Below are positions 24,601-36,400 of a stretch of 64,000 nt of DNA, in pieces. The notes under the pieces were generated by a model. That model saw nothing but the letters and a program-made list of their open reading frames with translations, ran no database searches and had not been told where the DNA came from. The stretch is taken from assembly GCF_000090795.2 (NCBI RefSeq), contig NW_003546400.1:96349-160348 (forward strand). Reading direction: 5' to 3'. Positions within the stretch are counted from its first letter, which is position 1, and every line of letters begins with the position of its first letter. The stretch is from Amphimedon queenslandica (Eukaryota; Porifera; Demospongiae; Haplosclerida; Niphatidae). Position numbers and translations under genes: made by a program.

Positions 24601-26483
24601 TCACGCCATTAGGGTATATCGGTGATGACCAAGACACATTAACAGAATTATCATCAATATCCTGCCATGTAACATTAACAGGAGGACTAGGAGCTAAAAA
24701 TAAAAATTTCATGCATTTTTAGCAATATAAAGCTAGCTTTAATTAAGTACTTACGAGCTTCCGGTGTCGAAATTGATTTAGATTCAGAAAAATCTCCTGT
24801 GACATTACCAGGGCGAATACTAGCAACTTGAATGCTGAAGCTTGTATAGGGTTGCAAATCTGTTACAATGTAACTTGTTGAACCAGCCTAAAAATAAAAT
24901 ACACATCAGTATTTTGAAGTCAAAACAAGAAACAGACATTTGCACAATGTACACATGTATAATGAACAAAGTGATAACAAAAATACACACAAGGAACTAT
25001 TTACAGGTATTGAAATAAACTTACATCAATAGTAATCCTTAGGTTAGCCTCCCTCTTCACAAGACTATTCCCTTGTCGTATTAATATGATGTATCCAATA
25101 GCATCAGGAACAGAAGACCAGGAAACTAATATAGAAGTGGCATTAATTGACCGAACAGTAACAACTGGTACAAAGACAATTGGTGTGACTGTAGGCGAAA
25201 CTGGCATACTATAAGAACTGGTAAGAGATGAAGTATGGCCAACACTTGAAGGAGCTATACTACTAGAATGAACAATGACTGAGGAGAATACTGATGCACT
25301 GCTTGATAATAATAGTACCCGGGACGACAACGATGACAAGAAAAAAGAATTATAGAAACTTGTTGTTGTTACTGAGGAATCTACCTGTGATGGAGTAGGA
25401 CCTACACTCGAAGGAGCTATATTACTAGAATGAACAATGACTGAGGAGAATACTGATGCACTGCTTGATAATAATAGTGCCCGGGATGACAACGATGACA
25501 AGAAAAAAGAATTATAGAAACTTGCTGTTATTGCTGAGGAATCTACCTGTGATGGAGTAGGACCCACACTTGAAGGAGCTATATTACTAGAATGAACAAT
25601 GACTGAGGAGAATACTGATGCACTGCTTGATGATAATAATAGTACCCGGGACGAAAACGATGACAAGAAAAAAGAATTATAGAAACTTGTTGTTAATACT
25701 GAGGAATCTACCTGTGACAGCGAAGACATGACAACTAATGATTCAGAAGATATCAATGTTACTTCGACTGTTGACAGTCTTTCAGAGGACAATGATGATG
25801 CTGATGGTGTAGAAGATACAAAAAGAGAAAATGATGAAGTGTCACCTGCTATAGTCATATGCACTGATGACAAAACAGAAACAAAATTTCCTGGATTATT
25901 GGTCGTCAGATCTATAGAGCTTCCTGTAAAACTTTGTGTGCTGCTTGGATTGAAATCAAATGAAACAAATGAAGATACCAGAGACATAGCATCCTGAACT
26001 ATACTACTTTCCTCAAAATAAGAAGTAGTAGGCAAGATAAGGTTACTTGATGACATGGCACTGATAAAACTTGTGACATCAGTAGGTGACATTATGTGAT
26101 CATTAACAGAATGAGTAGGACTAATCATAATGTCAACAAAACTGGATGATGAGATAAGTAAGTTAATCACTGTTTGCGTAACTTTCATATCAGAAGCAAA
26201 TGAACTCCTTGGTAATAAATCTAAGGATGCTGTTACATCCTCAAAAAGGTCATCGATAGAAGAAACAACATCATATGTTTGTGTATCTGAAGTATTAGAC
26301 GTTTCACTATTGCAATATCCTATCAATAACAATTATTGTTTATTATACACATCATGACTAGTGCCAACATTACCTGGCGATATTAAGAAATTCAAGGAAA
26401 AACATATAAACTAAACAAAGGAAATATGCAATCAACAAACTGAACAGATATTGAAATACACAAATACTTTCAAAAACAGTCAT
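18670..26483 (-). CDS. Receptor tyrosine kinase-like protein with FN3 domains and a degenerate (pseudo)kinase
   Basis: Single-pass receptor. The proposed first exon, 26374-26483, encodes MTVFESICVF followed by a hydrophobic signal-like stretch; a 67-bp intron joins it in phase to a Ser/Thr-rich mucin-like exon (26306 to about 25024) with three 54-55-residue repeats. Fibronectin type III-like segments follow (around 25150-25024, 24890-24760, 24695-24440), then a transmembrane helix (24340-24190, AAIVIICILAVTITVVVV) and a juxtamembrane region. The kinase is read from exons 22012-21915 to 19134: glycine loop IGVGEHC, VAVKVLK with the ATP-binding Lys, then IHRALQSKYILLD in place of HRDLxxxN and KISGF in place of KxxDFG, then DIWSFGVVLWEIFSYG and CWNERCRDRPSF. 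Loss of both catalytic aspartates predicts no phosphotransfer. The cytoplasmic tail ends TEEYTVL. Fold assignment is firm; the exact exon set of the ectodomain and first exon is tentative. Confidence 0.82.
20299..20506. mobile_element. TACC(G/A)TATA-family MITE, degenerate
   Basis: Ends TACCATATACTCCATATAC and CATATGGCGCATACAGTA are roughly complementary; the interior carries AAATTTTGTG / complement strings like other members of this family in the window. Lies in an intron of the receptor gene. Weaker match than the other copies. Confidence 0.45.
22266..22458. mobile_element. TACC(G/A)TATA-family MITE
   Basis: Inverted repeat: left CTGTATAGCTTGAAATTTTC, right end complement TACCATATAGCTTGATATTT, followed by TCGTGG / CCACGA strings on both arms. 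Non-coding, in an intron of the receptor gene. Confidence 0.75.
23246..23466. mobile_element. TACC(G/A)TATA-family MITE
   Basis: Left end TACCATATACAGTATATG then AAATTTTGGACGGAG; the right end is the complement (CTCCAAAATTTCCCACT ... GTATGGTA). The interior has complementary AATTTGGTGAATT arms. Non-coding, in an intron of the receptor gene. Confidence 0.75.
25229..25732 (-). repeat. Three tandem 162-165-bp coding repeats (mucin-like)
   Basis: Repeat starts recur at about 25384, 25546 and 25711 (162 and 165 bp apart), each encoding a 54-55-residue unit with the strings SFYNSFFLSS and IAPSSVG. Units are nearly identical at the DNA level and stay in frame; the extra 3 bp adds one Ser. They form part of the extracellular Ser-rich region of the receptor and could be O-glycosylated. 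High identity suggests recent amplification or gene conversion. Confidence 0.85.
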
Positions 26484-26876
26484 GATAATCTTGACAACAA
26501 GAATTGTTACAAAGCAGCATTGTCATGATTTGATAAAATTACTTCAACTTAATATTTCTGTGGTGGTGTACATATAACTGCTGGCAAGTAAAAGCGAGGG
26601 TAAAAGACAAGAAACTCGGCCTACTTTATCAAACCACAAGGAGCCCACAATGAAAATAACTTATTACCATAATTTTAAAGACCTTACTTCTACCCTCACT
26701 TCTACTTACTGTACTTACAATTAGTAGATTCTGCAAATGTACAGGCATGTTCACAAAAGGTCCAGAAACAACCACCAGAATGTAAGCAAGTAGCCGCTGA
26801 CTGCCGCTCGCAACAAAACCACTCCCAAATCACGCCCATTATTATTATTGTTAGATCTAGATGTATTTTAATTTTA
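26484..26876. other. Intergenic region between receptor gene and ZFAND4
   Basis: Region upstream of the receptor start and downstream of the ZFAND4 stop. A short reverse frame (about 26715-26822) beginning MGVIWEWFCC ends at a donor-like GTAAGT but does not join the receptor exons in frame. Otherwise nothing recognisable. Confidence 0.5.
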
Positions 26877-29800
26877 CTAAAATTTTGATAATTTTGGAGC
26901 TGTAACTAAAGGATTGTTCCTTGCAATAAGTTCTTTTCCTTCTGCTTTATAATTGAAAGTGCAAGAATGAGTCTCAGCATACCGATGAATAGAGCAATAA
27001 ACACCACCACATCTGCAACAGAGGTTACAAGATGGAGAAACTTTATTGCATACCTGCAAGTATAGGAATTTGCAAGTCTTGTTCTTTTTTGGCATTTCAT
27101 ACATTTATTTCTCTCAATGTTCACTTGATTCTAAAGACAAAAACTTTCAAACTAAAATTAATTAGACTCACTTTAGGATTAATAGGAGGTAAATGAAAAT
27201 TGCTGTGTTCAACTTCTGCATTAATTATTTTTATAACAAAACAGTAAAAAAAAGAAAGCACAAAAAGCAGGAGTAACCTTTCCTAGGCTTGGTCTGTTTC
27301 GTAGACACTATACAATCAATTGGGGGCAAAAAATGGCCACTTTTAAGCTTCATATCATCTCTGTGCTGTACATGCTCTTGGGTGTCATTTGATAGCACAA
27401 GTTTCACAGAATGCTGCTTAGAACCTAAAAGAAGACAAAGGTATACTCCCTATTATTGATGTACAGTATGTTAAAAAATAAACAAATTTGTAGCCAAAAC
27501 AAGTGTAGTATCAAGGTCACAAACCTTTTCGTGAAATTTCATCATTAATAGTTGCTTTCGAACATCCAGTAGTTGGACCACATGGTCTTCCCCTTTTGTC
27601 ACCATGACGTAGTCTTCCAGAAGAGAGTCTATCTAATATCTACATTGTACCAGCAATAAAACCAGAAAAAAATCAGATTATAATCAATCTAACTTGAAAG
27701 TCTTTTGAAGAGGGCGTGTGTACTCTAGAATGTCTTTTTTGATATGTTTCACTTTCCCTGAAAGGAGTAAAGCAAAGTTGTCTTTGTGTACCACTCTTAA
27801 TGACATGACACGAGCATTTGCAGCATTTCTTATGACAACCACAAGTACAAGATGGTGGAGTGTGTATTGGTGGAGGATAAATTGAGGAACCATCATGTCG
27901 CAACCTATACAACAGATAAGTTAAAATTATAGTGTGCATTGACTGGATTCAATAGCAGCACCATGCCTTCAATCGTGATTAAACATTATTCAGAGCTTTA
28001 ACTCATGCTAATCTGTGAAAACTGCAAGTTTGATCTTCATAAATAAAGTGTATAACATCAAGTGATATTTATTAATACAGGCTAAAGTTATAACAAATAT
28101 TTTTTGTTGAAGAGCACAAAATAATATAGGGTATTTTGACTCACTGGCTGATGGCTACATGCATATACATGCCTATCAACTGTAGTGTGCTCACAATAAA
28201 AGGATGATTCTTGCTGAAACCAGTATCTTGGTTTTTTAATTCAATGCCAGATGCATAATCCTTAATGCATTAGACTATAGCATTTTAATGTCTACATACA
28301 TTGTACATGTAAGTCAATAATATAATTTTCTTGCTGTCTTGGCTTTTCAGTATGACACAATGGAAAATCTATGTACATGTAAGTACTGCAAGAGTACATG
28401 ACCATGTTACTCTTAGTACTGATATAGGCAAATTCACTCATGATTTTAATCAATTTATGTTAATACAAATGATACCTGATACATGAATATTACAGAATGC
28501 ATAACTCTTGGCATACATGCATGTACATGTACATGTACTTACATTTTGGAGCACTGCTCCCTTTCAAGAGCTTTAGATAGCAGAGCCTAGCAAAAACAAA
28601 ATATAAACTTAATTAGAGCAGATACATGTACATGTAAATAAACCTCAGTTTTGCTCAATCGAAGACACTTAAGGCGGGACTGTAACTCCTTCATTTTGCT
28701 CTGTGTCACATCATTTTCAAAAGTAGGCAAAACCTACATGTAATTAAAGGAAATAATTGAAAACCAGTGTAAAATAATATTACAATTGTCTATTAATGAA
28801 ATTAGATGTAAAATGTACTAACCTTCGTAGGATTAGTAGTAGCAACTAGAGATGTTTGGCTTCCACCTCTTAAACGTGATTCAGAGACTTCAACAGGACT
28901 TCAATAATACATTACAATAAACACAAAATGTACATGTGCTGCAGTAGCCGCCTACCTGTGTAACTGAGACCTCACATCAGTATCTTCATTACTACAAAAG
29001 AAGGCCATGCAATGAATGTAAACTGTGTACTTGTACACAAAAACCCCATAACAAAAGTGCATGTACATCTACAATGTAACAACAATTCTAAATACAAGTA
29101 CATGTACATGTACTTCATATGGTATTGAAATTTTTCATGTAACATATGTACAGTAAGTCAAATTTTACCTTACAAATATTGCCGCATATTGGTCCTGTTC
29201 ATCAGGAGACCTATGAAAATATTAAATAAAATGATAGGAAATACAATGTACAGGAATCTGTTACTGTGATTCAAGAAATTCAGCTAATTCAAGAATGGCA
29301 AAGTCCTCCAGTTGAACTGTAAAATGAATTACATGTACTTGAAACAACAATAAATAATGACAATAAACATACTTCTATGAGCATGAATAGGTCCACCTCT
29401 CATTGCTATGACCAACTTTAATTGGGAACCAGATCTTACACTATGAACATGCATGCATGAAACATAAAATAAATCATGCATACAGTTATTGTCACTGACT
29501 GGCATTCTTCTAAACATAAATCATCCATTAACTCAGTACTTCCATAAATTAAATGTTGCTGGGAAACAGGAATACCTGGAAACAAGAGCAATATACAGTA
29601 AGTACATGTACATGACAATCTCATTTAGAAGTAGATGTACATGTACTGTATTTCTTTAAATAAAAGCCCTGGCATCTATTTTCAAAATGGTATTTTGACC
29701 TTGAAAAAAATTTTTTAAAATAAAATAAAAATTGGGCCCAGAGTCAGATTCAAACCTGGAGCCTCATACACTTGACTTCTGGAACTTAAGGCAGTATCTA

Positions 29801-30944
29801 CAAGGCAACTCAGTCATTCCTAGGCTAGATCTGCATATTTATACTTCAATTCTATCGCTGCCCCAATGTTTATTCACAGCTGGCTTTTATTTGAGGAAAT
29901 ATGGTACCTGTATCTATGTCACATCAAAAATTTTTTGTTGTGGCAAAAAATGATCCTACATGTACCTCTGTACTTTAATTCACGTGCATTAGAAATAAAA
30001 ACCTAATTACCAACCCTTCTAATTTAAAACTAAACTGTGTTCAGTGAACCAGACAAGTTTTTATAGGACCACATTAATCTAGGAGTGTAGCCAGGGGTGG
30101 ACAAAATGTCCCTTTTTATTTAAATAATTAGCCAGGCCCTTTTAAAATCAAAATAATAAGCTGCTTTTGCTGTTCTACAACTTAAATATAAAAAATGGCT
30201 ATCTTTGATGCCATTATAAAACTAAAAATGTTGCTTATCATTGTTAAAGAAGTCTACCATGCTAAAAAAGAGATGTGGTTATGCCTTAAAGTGGTTTTGT
30301 TTTACAAAATTTTGTAGTGTGCTTTCTGGCTTGGTGTGAACTTGCTCTTTGTTTCTAAAAATCCTACCTATACCCTTGTACTCCGTGACAGAACAGTGCT
30401 CCAAACTATCCTTAGCACTAAATTTGTTAGCCTGTATAAACTGATTATATATAGGTTGACTACTTGACTTACATGTACATTGCATGCATAAAATGCAGTC
30501 AATGGTCAAAATGTAGTCAAATGTTGGAAATGGTCTGGTTCGCAAGACTACATTTTATGCACACAAAACATCTAATTTTGGAAAAGAAAAGTCTGCAAAC
30601 AATACAGTTACACATACACATAGTACATACATGTATATGCACTATGCATTGAAATCTATTGTTAAATAAAAAAATTTTAATACTACCCACGCTCACAAAA
30701 TACATCGTTTATTTGCAAAGAACTAAAAATTCTGATACATGAAAGAATATATAAACTACAGGAATATTATCAGTGCCTACACCGCTATACATGAATCTAC
30801 CATACATGTACATCTACGTGTACCTTCTAGCTTTTGAATCTTCGTCTTAATGCCAAGAATTGTTTCAAAAGGACTAACACACAAGTCATACACAGTCCCT
30901 GTTACAGCCTCAATAGTAAGATCAATCTCGTAGTCGTCGCTCAT
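26877..30944 (-). CDS. ZFAND4: ZFAND4 (ANUBL1) homologue: ubiquitin-like plus AN1 zinc finger
   Basis: The ATG at 30944 starts MSDDYEIDLTIEAVTGTVYD, followed by SPFETILGIKTKIQKLEG; exons at 29577-29498 (IPVSQQHLIYGSTELMDD) and 29443-29372 (GSQLKLVIAMRGGPIHAH) complete a ubiquitin-like domain, with the AMRGGPI signature of ZFAND4. Several short exons (29320-27160) follow. One, 27905-27690, holds an unusual cysteine cluster (PSCTCGCHKKCCKCSCH). The C-terminus is an AN1 zinc finger: NKCMKCQKRTRLANSYTC, a 41-bp intron, then RCGGVYCSIHRYAETHSC, and the tail KAEGKELIARNNPLV ending KLSKF. AN1 proteins bind ubiquitin or proteasome/p97-related partners; the exact role of ZFAND4 is poorly known. The start codon is 157 bp from the EMC5 stop in the same orientation. 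Mid-gene exon boundaries are approximate. Confidence 0.88.
27960..28540 (-). other. ZFAND4 intron
   Basis: AT-rich intron with scattered TACATGTA motifs and no recognisable coding or repeat content. Confidence 0.55.
29644..29907. mobile_element. Inverted-repeat element with a tRNA-like internal sequence
   Basis: Ends are complementary: left GTACTGTATTTCTTTAAATA and right-end complement GTACCATATTTCCTCAAATA, both followed by AAAGCC. On the reverse strand the interior contains GGTTTGAATCT, close to the pol III B-box of tRNAs, preceded by tRNA anticodon-arm-like sequence. No intact tRNA cloverleaf is evident. It lies in the large intron between the first and second ZFAND4 exons. Confidence 0.55.
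29950..30820 (-). other. ZFAND4 first intron, remaining part
   Basis: AT-rich intron sequence with no recognisable gene; short frames on both strands have low-complexity composition. Confidence 0.55.
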
Positions 30945-31101
30945 GTCTAAAGATAACTTTCCACAAGAGCTTGCAGGTACAAGCGCTGTGTAACCATAGT
31001 AGCTGTCAGGTAAATAGACACACCTATTCAGTAATTTTCTGTATTCATCCGGAAATCGTGAATAATATTATTAATCAGTCTGATAAATAAAATAATTATA
31101 A

Positions 31102-33316
31102 TTAATTACTCAAAGCACTGCCTCTGTGATTGAAAATCATAAAATTTTGCTTGTTATAAACACCATCAAGCTTCCTATATAACAAAAAAAATTACAGACA
31201 AAATATTTATACTGTTACAATTCTTACTATTCACTGCAACACATTTTTTTACTAGAGGCAAGCGTTATGTACCTACATGTACATGTAATTTAACTTTTGC
31301 AGGATATAGATGGGTTCTGATGGTACATGTACAACAATTACGTGTACTGATAATACTATATAATAGCTTTATAATAATATTACTACATGTATATTAAAAG
31401 TATATGCTTACTTTGAATACAATTCACTTGTCAAACGGAAATCTCTATACTGACTCATACCTTCTAGAACAGCTACACAGCACAATAAGCTACCAAGCAA
31501 ACATTCAACTGTAATCTAAATAAAAACATAGATGTTGCTACATAATACATGAACACAGTAACCATGCCTGGTGTACAATAATTATGTTGACAGTAAGGCT
31601 ATTCATGAAAGTGAAAATGACAAAGAGAAAAGAAAAAGACAGGTAGTTCAAGTTTCATTATACAGGTCCCACAAAAAATAAAGGATAGTGCATGACTCAA
31701 TCCTAACAAAGTATCCTGTCTCTTTTTAAAGTTTCATGCATATGAAACAATTACATTGCACACGTGACAATAGCATGTAGCCATTAATTGTTCATTGATG
31801 TACATAATGTACATGTACTTCTACCTAGGTGATATACATTGTAGCTGACAGAAAACAGAACCCTTAAACTGCTACCACTAATATAGAAAACTAGTTGATT
31901 TGCTTGCTATTCCTGTAGTGTACATGCTCAAATAGAGAGACAAGTAAGTAAAGAAGTGACAAGATTTAGTCTTGCTCTTTTGGTAAAAAGTTCAATCCTT
32001 CGGTATATGTACAACAAAATACCATTAACTTTTGCTCTTGTATGTGCAATTCAATATCATTAGGTTCTTGTTTGATACATGATTATGATAGACACCTTAA
32101 TTATGATGGTAATTCTGTATGTGGCAACTTGCAATGCAAATAATTACATGCAGACCTTTCTCACAACTGAATTCAAGCATATGAGTTGTCAGTGCTATGA
32201 CTAACTTGAGGGAGAGCTGTATAGGTGTATGTACAAAATATCGAGCTGAATAGGCAAAAAGTGCATTAAAAAATTTTCCTATTACATGTAAATGCATGTT
32301 TTGATTCACACAGAAATGCTCACTGCACAGTTTTTATATAACTTGAAAAGAAAGAGGTCTATAGACCACTAGAGTAGGTACACTAGCTATGAGACTCTTA
32401 AGATACTTGAATTTTTATCATTGAAATTACAGGCTGTATCCCATAATACACAGTTCTTAATTAATACCAGCACTTACTCTCCCAAGGCTAAATATCATGA
32501 GCACAAATTGTACCATGTACATGTACATGTACGCCAGAGACATATTTTCGTTTATTCATTGATTAAAAATGATAATCATGAATCAAGTGTCACATCCACT
32601 GGACAGCAAGATGGTAGACTCTGAATGAGTATGTAGACTTCATCACCCAAAAGCAAGACTACTTCCAAGTTCATTGGACTCCCCAATTGTAACGATTGGT
32701 ATCAGCTACCAAGAGTGATAGAATTCTACAATATAAACACACAGATCCAATGACATGGTAGATGCAGCCTCATCAATATCTAGCTCATACAACATAGCTA
32801 GAGTTCATCGTACATGTATTCCTGCATACTTTATCAGTTCAAAAGGTAGAAAGCCTGATATCAACATTCAGCACATACATTGCCAGTATCTCTTGCCGTT
32901 CAGTGTGAGCAGCTATGGAATATATGCAGTGCAATTGGCCCATTACAAATCATGATAATTAGCCTTGGGATGAGTATAATTACATGTATACATACATGTA
33001 GATGCTAAGAAGTATTAGAGTAACGTTATTTTTTTTGAAATTATTGCTGCCATATACCAGAAGCCAGTAACTAATTCCCCTAGTAGCAATTACGAGTATA
33101 TGCATTATGCAGAACAGAAATTATTAGAATACAAAATCAACTTACATCAATAGGCAGACTACTATAATCCATCTCAGCTAATTTTAAGAAAGATTTGTCT
33201 GTGGCAAAAAAATAAATAATTTAGCATCTAAAAGGCTTACGCTGTACAGCAGAGTACCCAGAATGAAAGAGAAACAGTGCACCAATGCAAAAAATTATTC
33301 TGCTCAACGACGCCAT
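31102..33316 (-). CDS. MMGT1: ER membrane protein complex subunit 5 (EMC5/MMGT1)
   Basis: Small two-helix subunit of the ER membrane protein complex, which inserts tail-anchored and multipass proteins; also called membrane magnesium transporter 1. Four exons: 33241-33316 (MASLSRIIFCIGALFLF...SAVQ), 33146-33198 (HKSFLKLAEMDYSSLPID), 31412-31515 (ITVECLLGSLLCCAVL...) and 31102-31174 (KLDGVYNKQNFMIFNHRG). These join in phase to about 101 residues. AVQH, SLPIDI, TSELYSK and FNHRG match the EMC5 family at the expected spacing. The first helix is the N-terminal anchor, the second follows SLPID. An intron of 1.6 kb separates exons 2 and 3. The start codon faces SPAG17 across 97 bp. Confidence 0.93.
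31516..33145 (-). other. Long EMC5 intron
   Basis: 1.6 kb of intron. The short + strand frames at 32421-32955 and the reverse frame at 32097-32309 show no family resemblance. Contains several TACATGTA runs. Nothing else recognised. Confidence 0.55.
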
Positions 33317-33413
33317 CTTGAAGATACTAGACTATTATTCTATTTATAGCTCAACCATAAATTACTCTGGTTGCTATTAGCAACGCTATTTTTGTTGATG
33401 CTTTATTTTTGCC
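33317..33413. promoter_or_regulatory. 97-bp divergent intergenic region EMC5 / SPAG17
   Basis: Holds the 5' leaders and presumed shared promoter of a housekeeping gene (EMC5) and a ciliary gene (SPAG17). It contains GTTGCTATTAGCAAC (about 33370-33384), an imperfect palindrome resembling an RFX X-box (GTTGCC-N-GGCAAC type), the site that commonly drives ciliary genes. Function is inferred. Confidence 0.5.
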
Positions 33414-36400
33414 ATGTCAAAGAATAAGAAGTCCAAAGCTAATCCCGACACAGTCAACTGGGATGAAGGCTTGATTAAAGAGCAGCTAAAAGATGTAAGT
33501 GACTAAATTTCAAATCGTTGTTGTAAAAATTGTTGCATAATAGGACAAGTGGCAGCCATTTGTTATTTACCTTGTTCCTGGAGATGCCTCTTCTCATAAA
33601 GCAGTTGATTCACTGATATCAGCAATAGACACAAAAACCCGCAGGTTATTTTCTTCATTTAATAAAGACAAAATTCTTTCTATAGTAAGAATTTGATTGC
33701 TTGAGTATTGGGACTAATAATACATGTAATAATAATTATTAATGCATTTAGGCCAAAGATGATGCGAAACTTGCATCAGCTGGTGCCAGTGGTGGTGGAG
33801 GGAGGAAAAGTAAGCAAGCTAGTGCTCCTACTCCCAAACCATTGTTTGTAGAGGTACGTTTAAATAATAAATACTAGCATACAGTACTTGTACATGTACA
33901 ATTATACCGTAGATTAGGAAATTAGTGTGGTAGAAAATTTTTAAGTTTTAAAATTGTGCTGTGATTTAATTTTTACTAAATAAGACTGTGTCATTTATTA
34001 TTGAATGTGGCACCTAATTATATGGGTAATCTAATTTTTTGCGAAATTCTAATCCAGTAAAATTAAAATCACAGTAAAAATTTCCAGATAGACGGTACAG
34101 CATTATGCTCATGTAAATTTTACTTTGATTAATAGGTTTGCCAAAGTGTTGTTACTTCATTATCAAGTGGTGATATCCCTGCTTCATTGGTTGCTCGTCT
34201 CATAAAATATATTGTTATTAAAAGCAGAACATCTGATCTGATAGCCAAAGAGGCACCACAAAAGGTAGGCACATGCTACTGCATGTACATGTAATTTGTA
34301 TACTTCATCTACAATGTACATGTACATGACTGAAGGAAATTGAAAACTAATCTTTAAATTTTTTGAGTGCTCCATAATGAACACATGCTATTAAGTTATT
34401 AACTCTTTATGTTCATAACTGAAAGTCACTATAGTAACCATACAGACACCTTTGTATGTTGTTCAGGGTTTTTGATAAGAAATTACACACATTTTTTGCG
34501 CCAAAATGATTTTTTTCCTCCAGTATGGTAAAAATAGTGGAATTAGCATTATGTTTATACATGTATGTAAATTTCTTGAGCAAATTAGCCCAATTGAAAT
34601 TGGTAACTGTGGATTTATCAACTGTGTATTTATCAACTGTACAAACTGAATTGGGCCAATTGAGTATCAATTTGCTTATCAAAAACACTGACCCCCTTTG
34701 ACGTTTTGTGTGTGTCAATTTTTTTATGTATTGCACTGTATACATGTACCTTTTTATGCAGCAANNNNNNNNNNNNNNNNNNNNNNNNNNNNNNNNNNNN
34801 NNNNNNNNNNNNNNNNNNNNNNNNNNNNNNNNNNNNNNNNNNNNNNNNNNNNNNNNNNNNNNNNNNNNNNNNNNNNNNNNNNNNNNNNNNNNNNNNNNNN
34901 NNNNNNNNNNNNNNNNNNAGGAGCTAGTGCAAAGGCTAAAGGTGGAGCAGTTGCAGGTAGAGCTTCTAAAAAAGGAAAGGTCACGCCTGCTAATGAAGCC
35001 GACAAGTTTCCAATGCCTGAGAAATGCTCAACTGATATGAAGAAGAGAGGAGAAGATGCAGAGTCTCAATATATTGGTAAACTTTACATTTTTATGCATG
35101 CTTGTGTACATTAACACAAATATGAGTTAATATTATAGTTTATTATTTGTCATTTTTAGACGATGAACCTGACCCTGGTCCAAATTCATACATTGTCATA
35201 ACTGGTTATAATGACACAGAAGTTTTATCTCATTTGACACAAATTGGCGTAGCAGTTGATGTTCTCATTAAATTTAAATGCACTTTATCCTCTGATCATA
35301 CGGATATAGAAACTGATGGTAAGCTTGATTTAGCATTTCATATTACATGTACTTTTGTATACTGTATTGAATGTGTACAGTACATGTGAATAAGCTTGTG
35401 GTTTAATTATCATTAGACAATGAAAATTTAAAAATTGAAGTTGCGAAGTTTTGGAGTAGTTTGGAGGAAACTATCTCCTCATCTGCTGCTAGTTCTAGCT
35501 TAAGAGACATAGCCATACTGGAAATGAACTGTAAATGTGAAGCTGAAATTGATGAGAAGGTACATTTGTACATGTAGTTAAATTAAATAACAATTTTTAC
35601 TTACATGTACATCAATTGTGCATGCATCATATGGTGTTAAGAATAATTTTTGACACAATAATGTAATAAATTGCTTGTACGTAATTTACATGTACAGTAC
35701 ATGCATACATGTACATGTGTGCTAGTAAGTAGCAAAATTTCTCTTAACTTTAGGATTTTGGAGCGAAAATCTTTTCCCAACTTGCTATGGAAGCTTATAG
35801 TATTATAAATTATCAAAGGCAATACAGCTATTACTTGCAGTATCTTGATATGAAGAGTGTTCCATTCAGTTCAGTGAGTAGTCAAAGTGAATTATCTGAT
35901 GCATCTTCCTGTATACCTGAAGGAGAAAAACTGAAGTAAATAGTTATACAATAAGATAATGATGTACATGTGCCCTTTATTATGAATATAGGCAAATTGA
36001 CATGAGATACTACAAGGAGCAAATTGAAAAAATTCCTCCCGAGGTTTTGAATCCTTCAGCTATACTAAGCTGCATGCTTGATCAAGTAATACTATAATGC
36101 AGTACATCAGTTATGTACATGTACATGAGTATAAGGATTGGTGATTTAATTAAAGAATGGTTGCAACTTGTGCTTGTTTAATTTGTACTTTGGCATAAAA
36201 ACATGTACTTGTACGTACATGTACATATTGTACATGTACATGTATTTACATGAAAATACAGCATAACATGCACATGTACATGTAGGTATTTAGTGTTTGA
36301 AGGTGATCCTGATTTACATGTAAAATGTAATTATGGCGCAATGCATGAATAATCCCACCCGATCTACGATGCTTAATGACACCACGTTAATTCTCTAAAT

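Noticed and set aside
26715-26822. Reverse-strand frame MGVIWEWFCC as the first exon of the receptor gene
   Set aside because: Joining its donor to the obvious acceptor before the Ser-rich exon produces a TGA; the exon at 26374-26483 joins cleanly and has a hydrophobic leader.
29740-29840. A tRNA gene on the reverse strand
   Set aside because: Only B-box-like and anticodon-arm-like strings are present; no complete cloverleaf could be traced.
32421-32955. Decayed LINE 3' end in the EMC5 intron
   Set aside because: Some phrases look like the tail of a reverse transcriptase ORF, but no diagnostic motif could be found in any frame.
34698-35114. Frames spanning the N run
   Set aside because: The upstream parts are intron sequence read through the gap; only the sequence after 34918 is SPAG17 coding.
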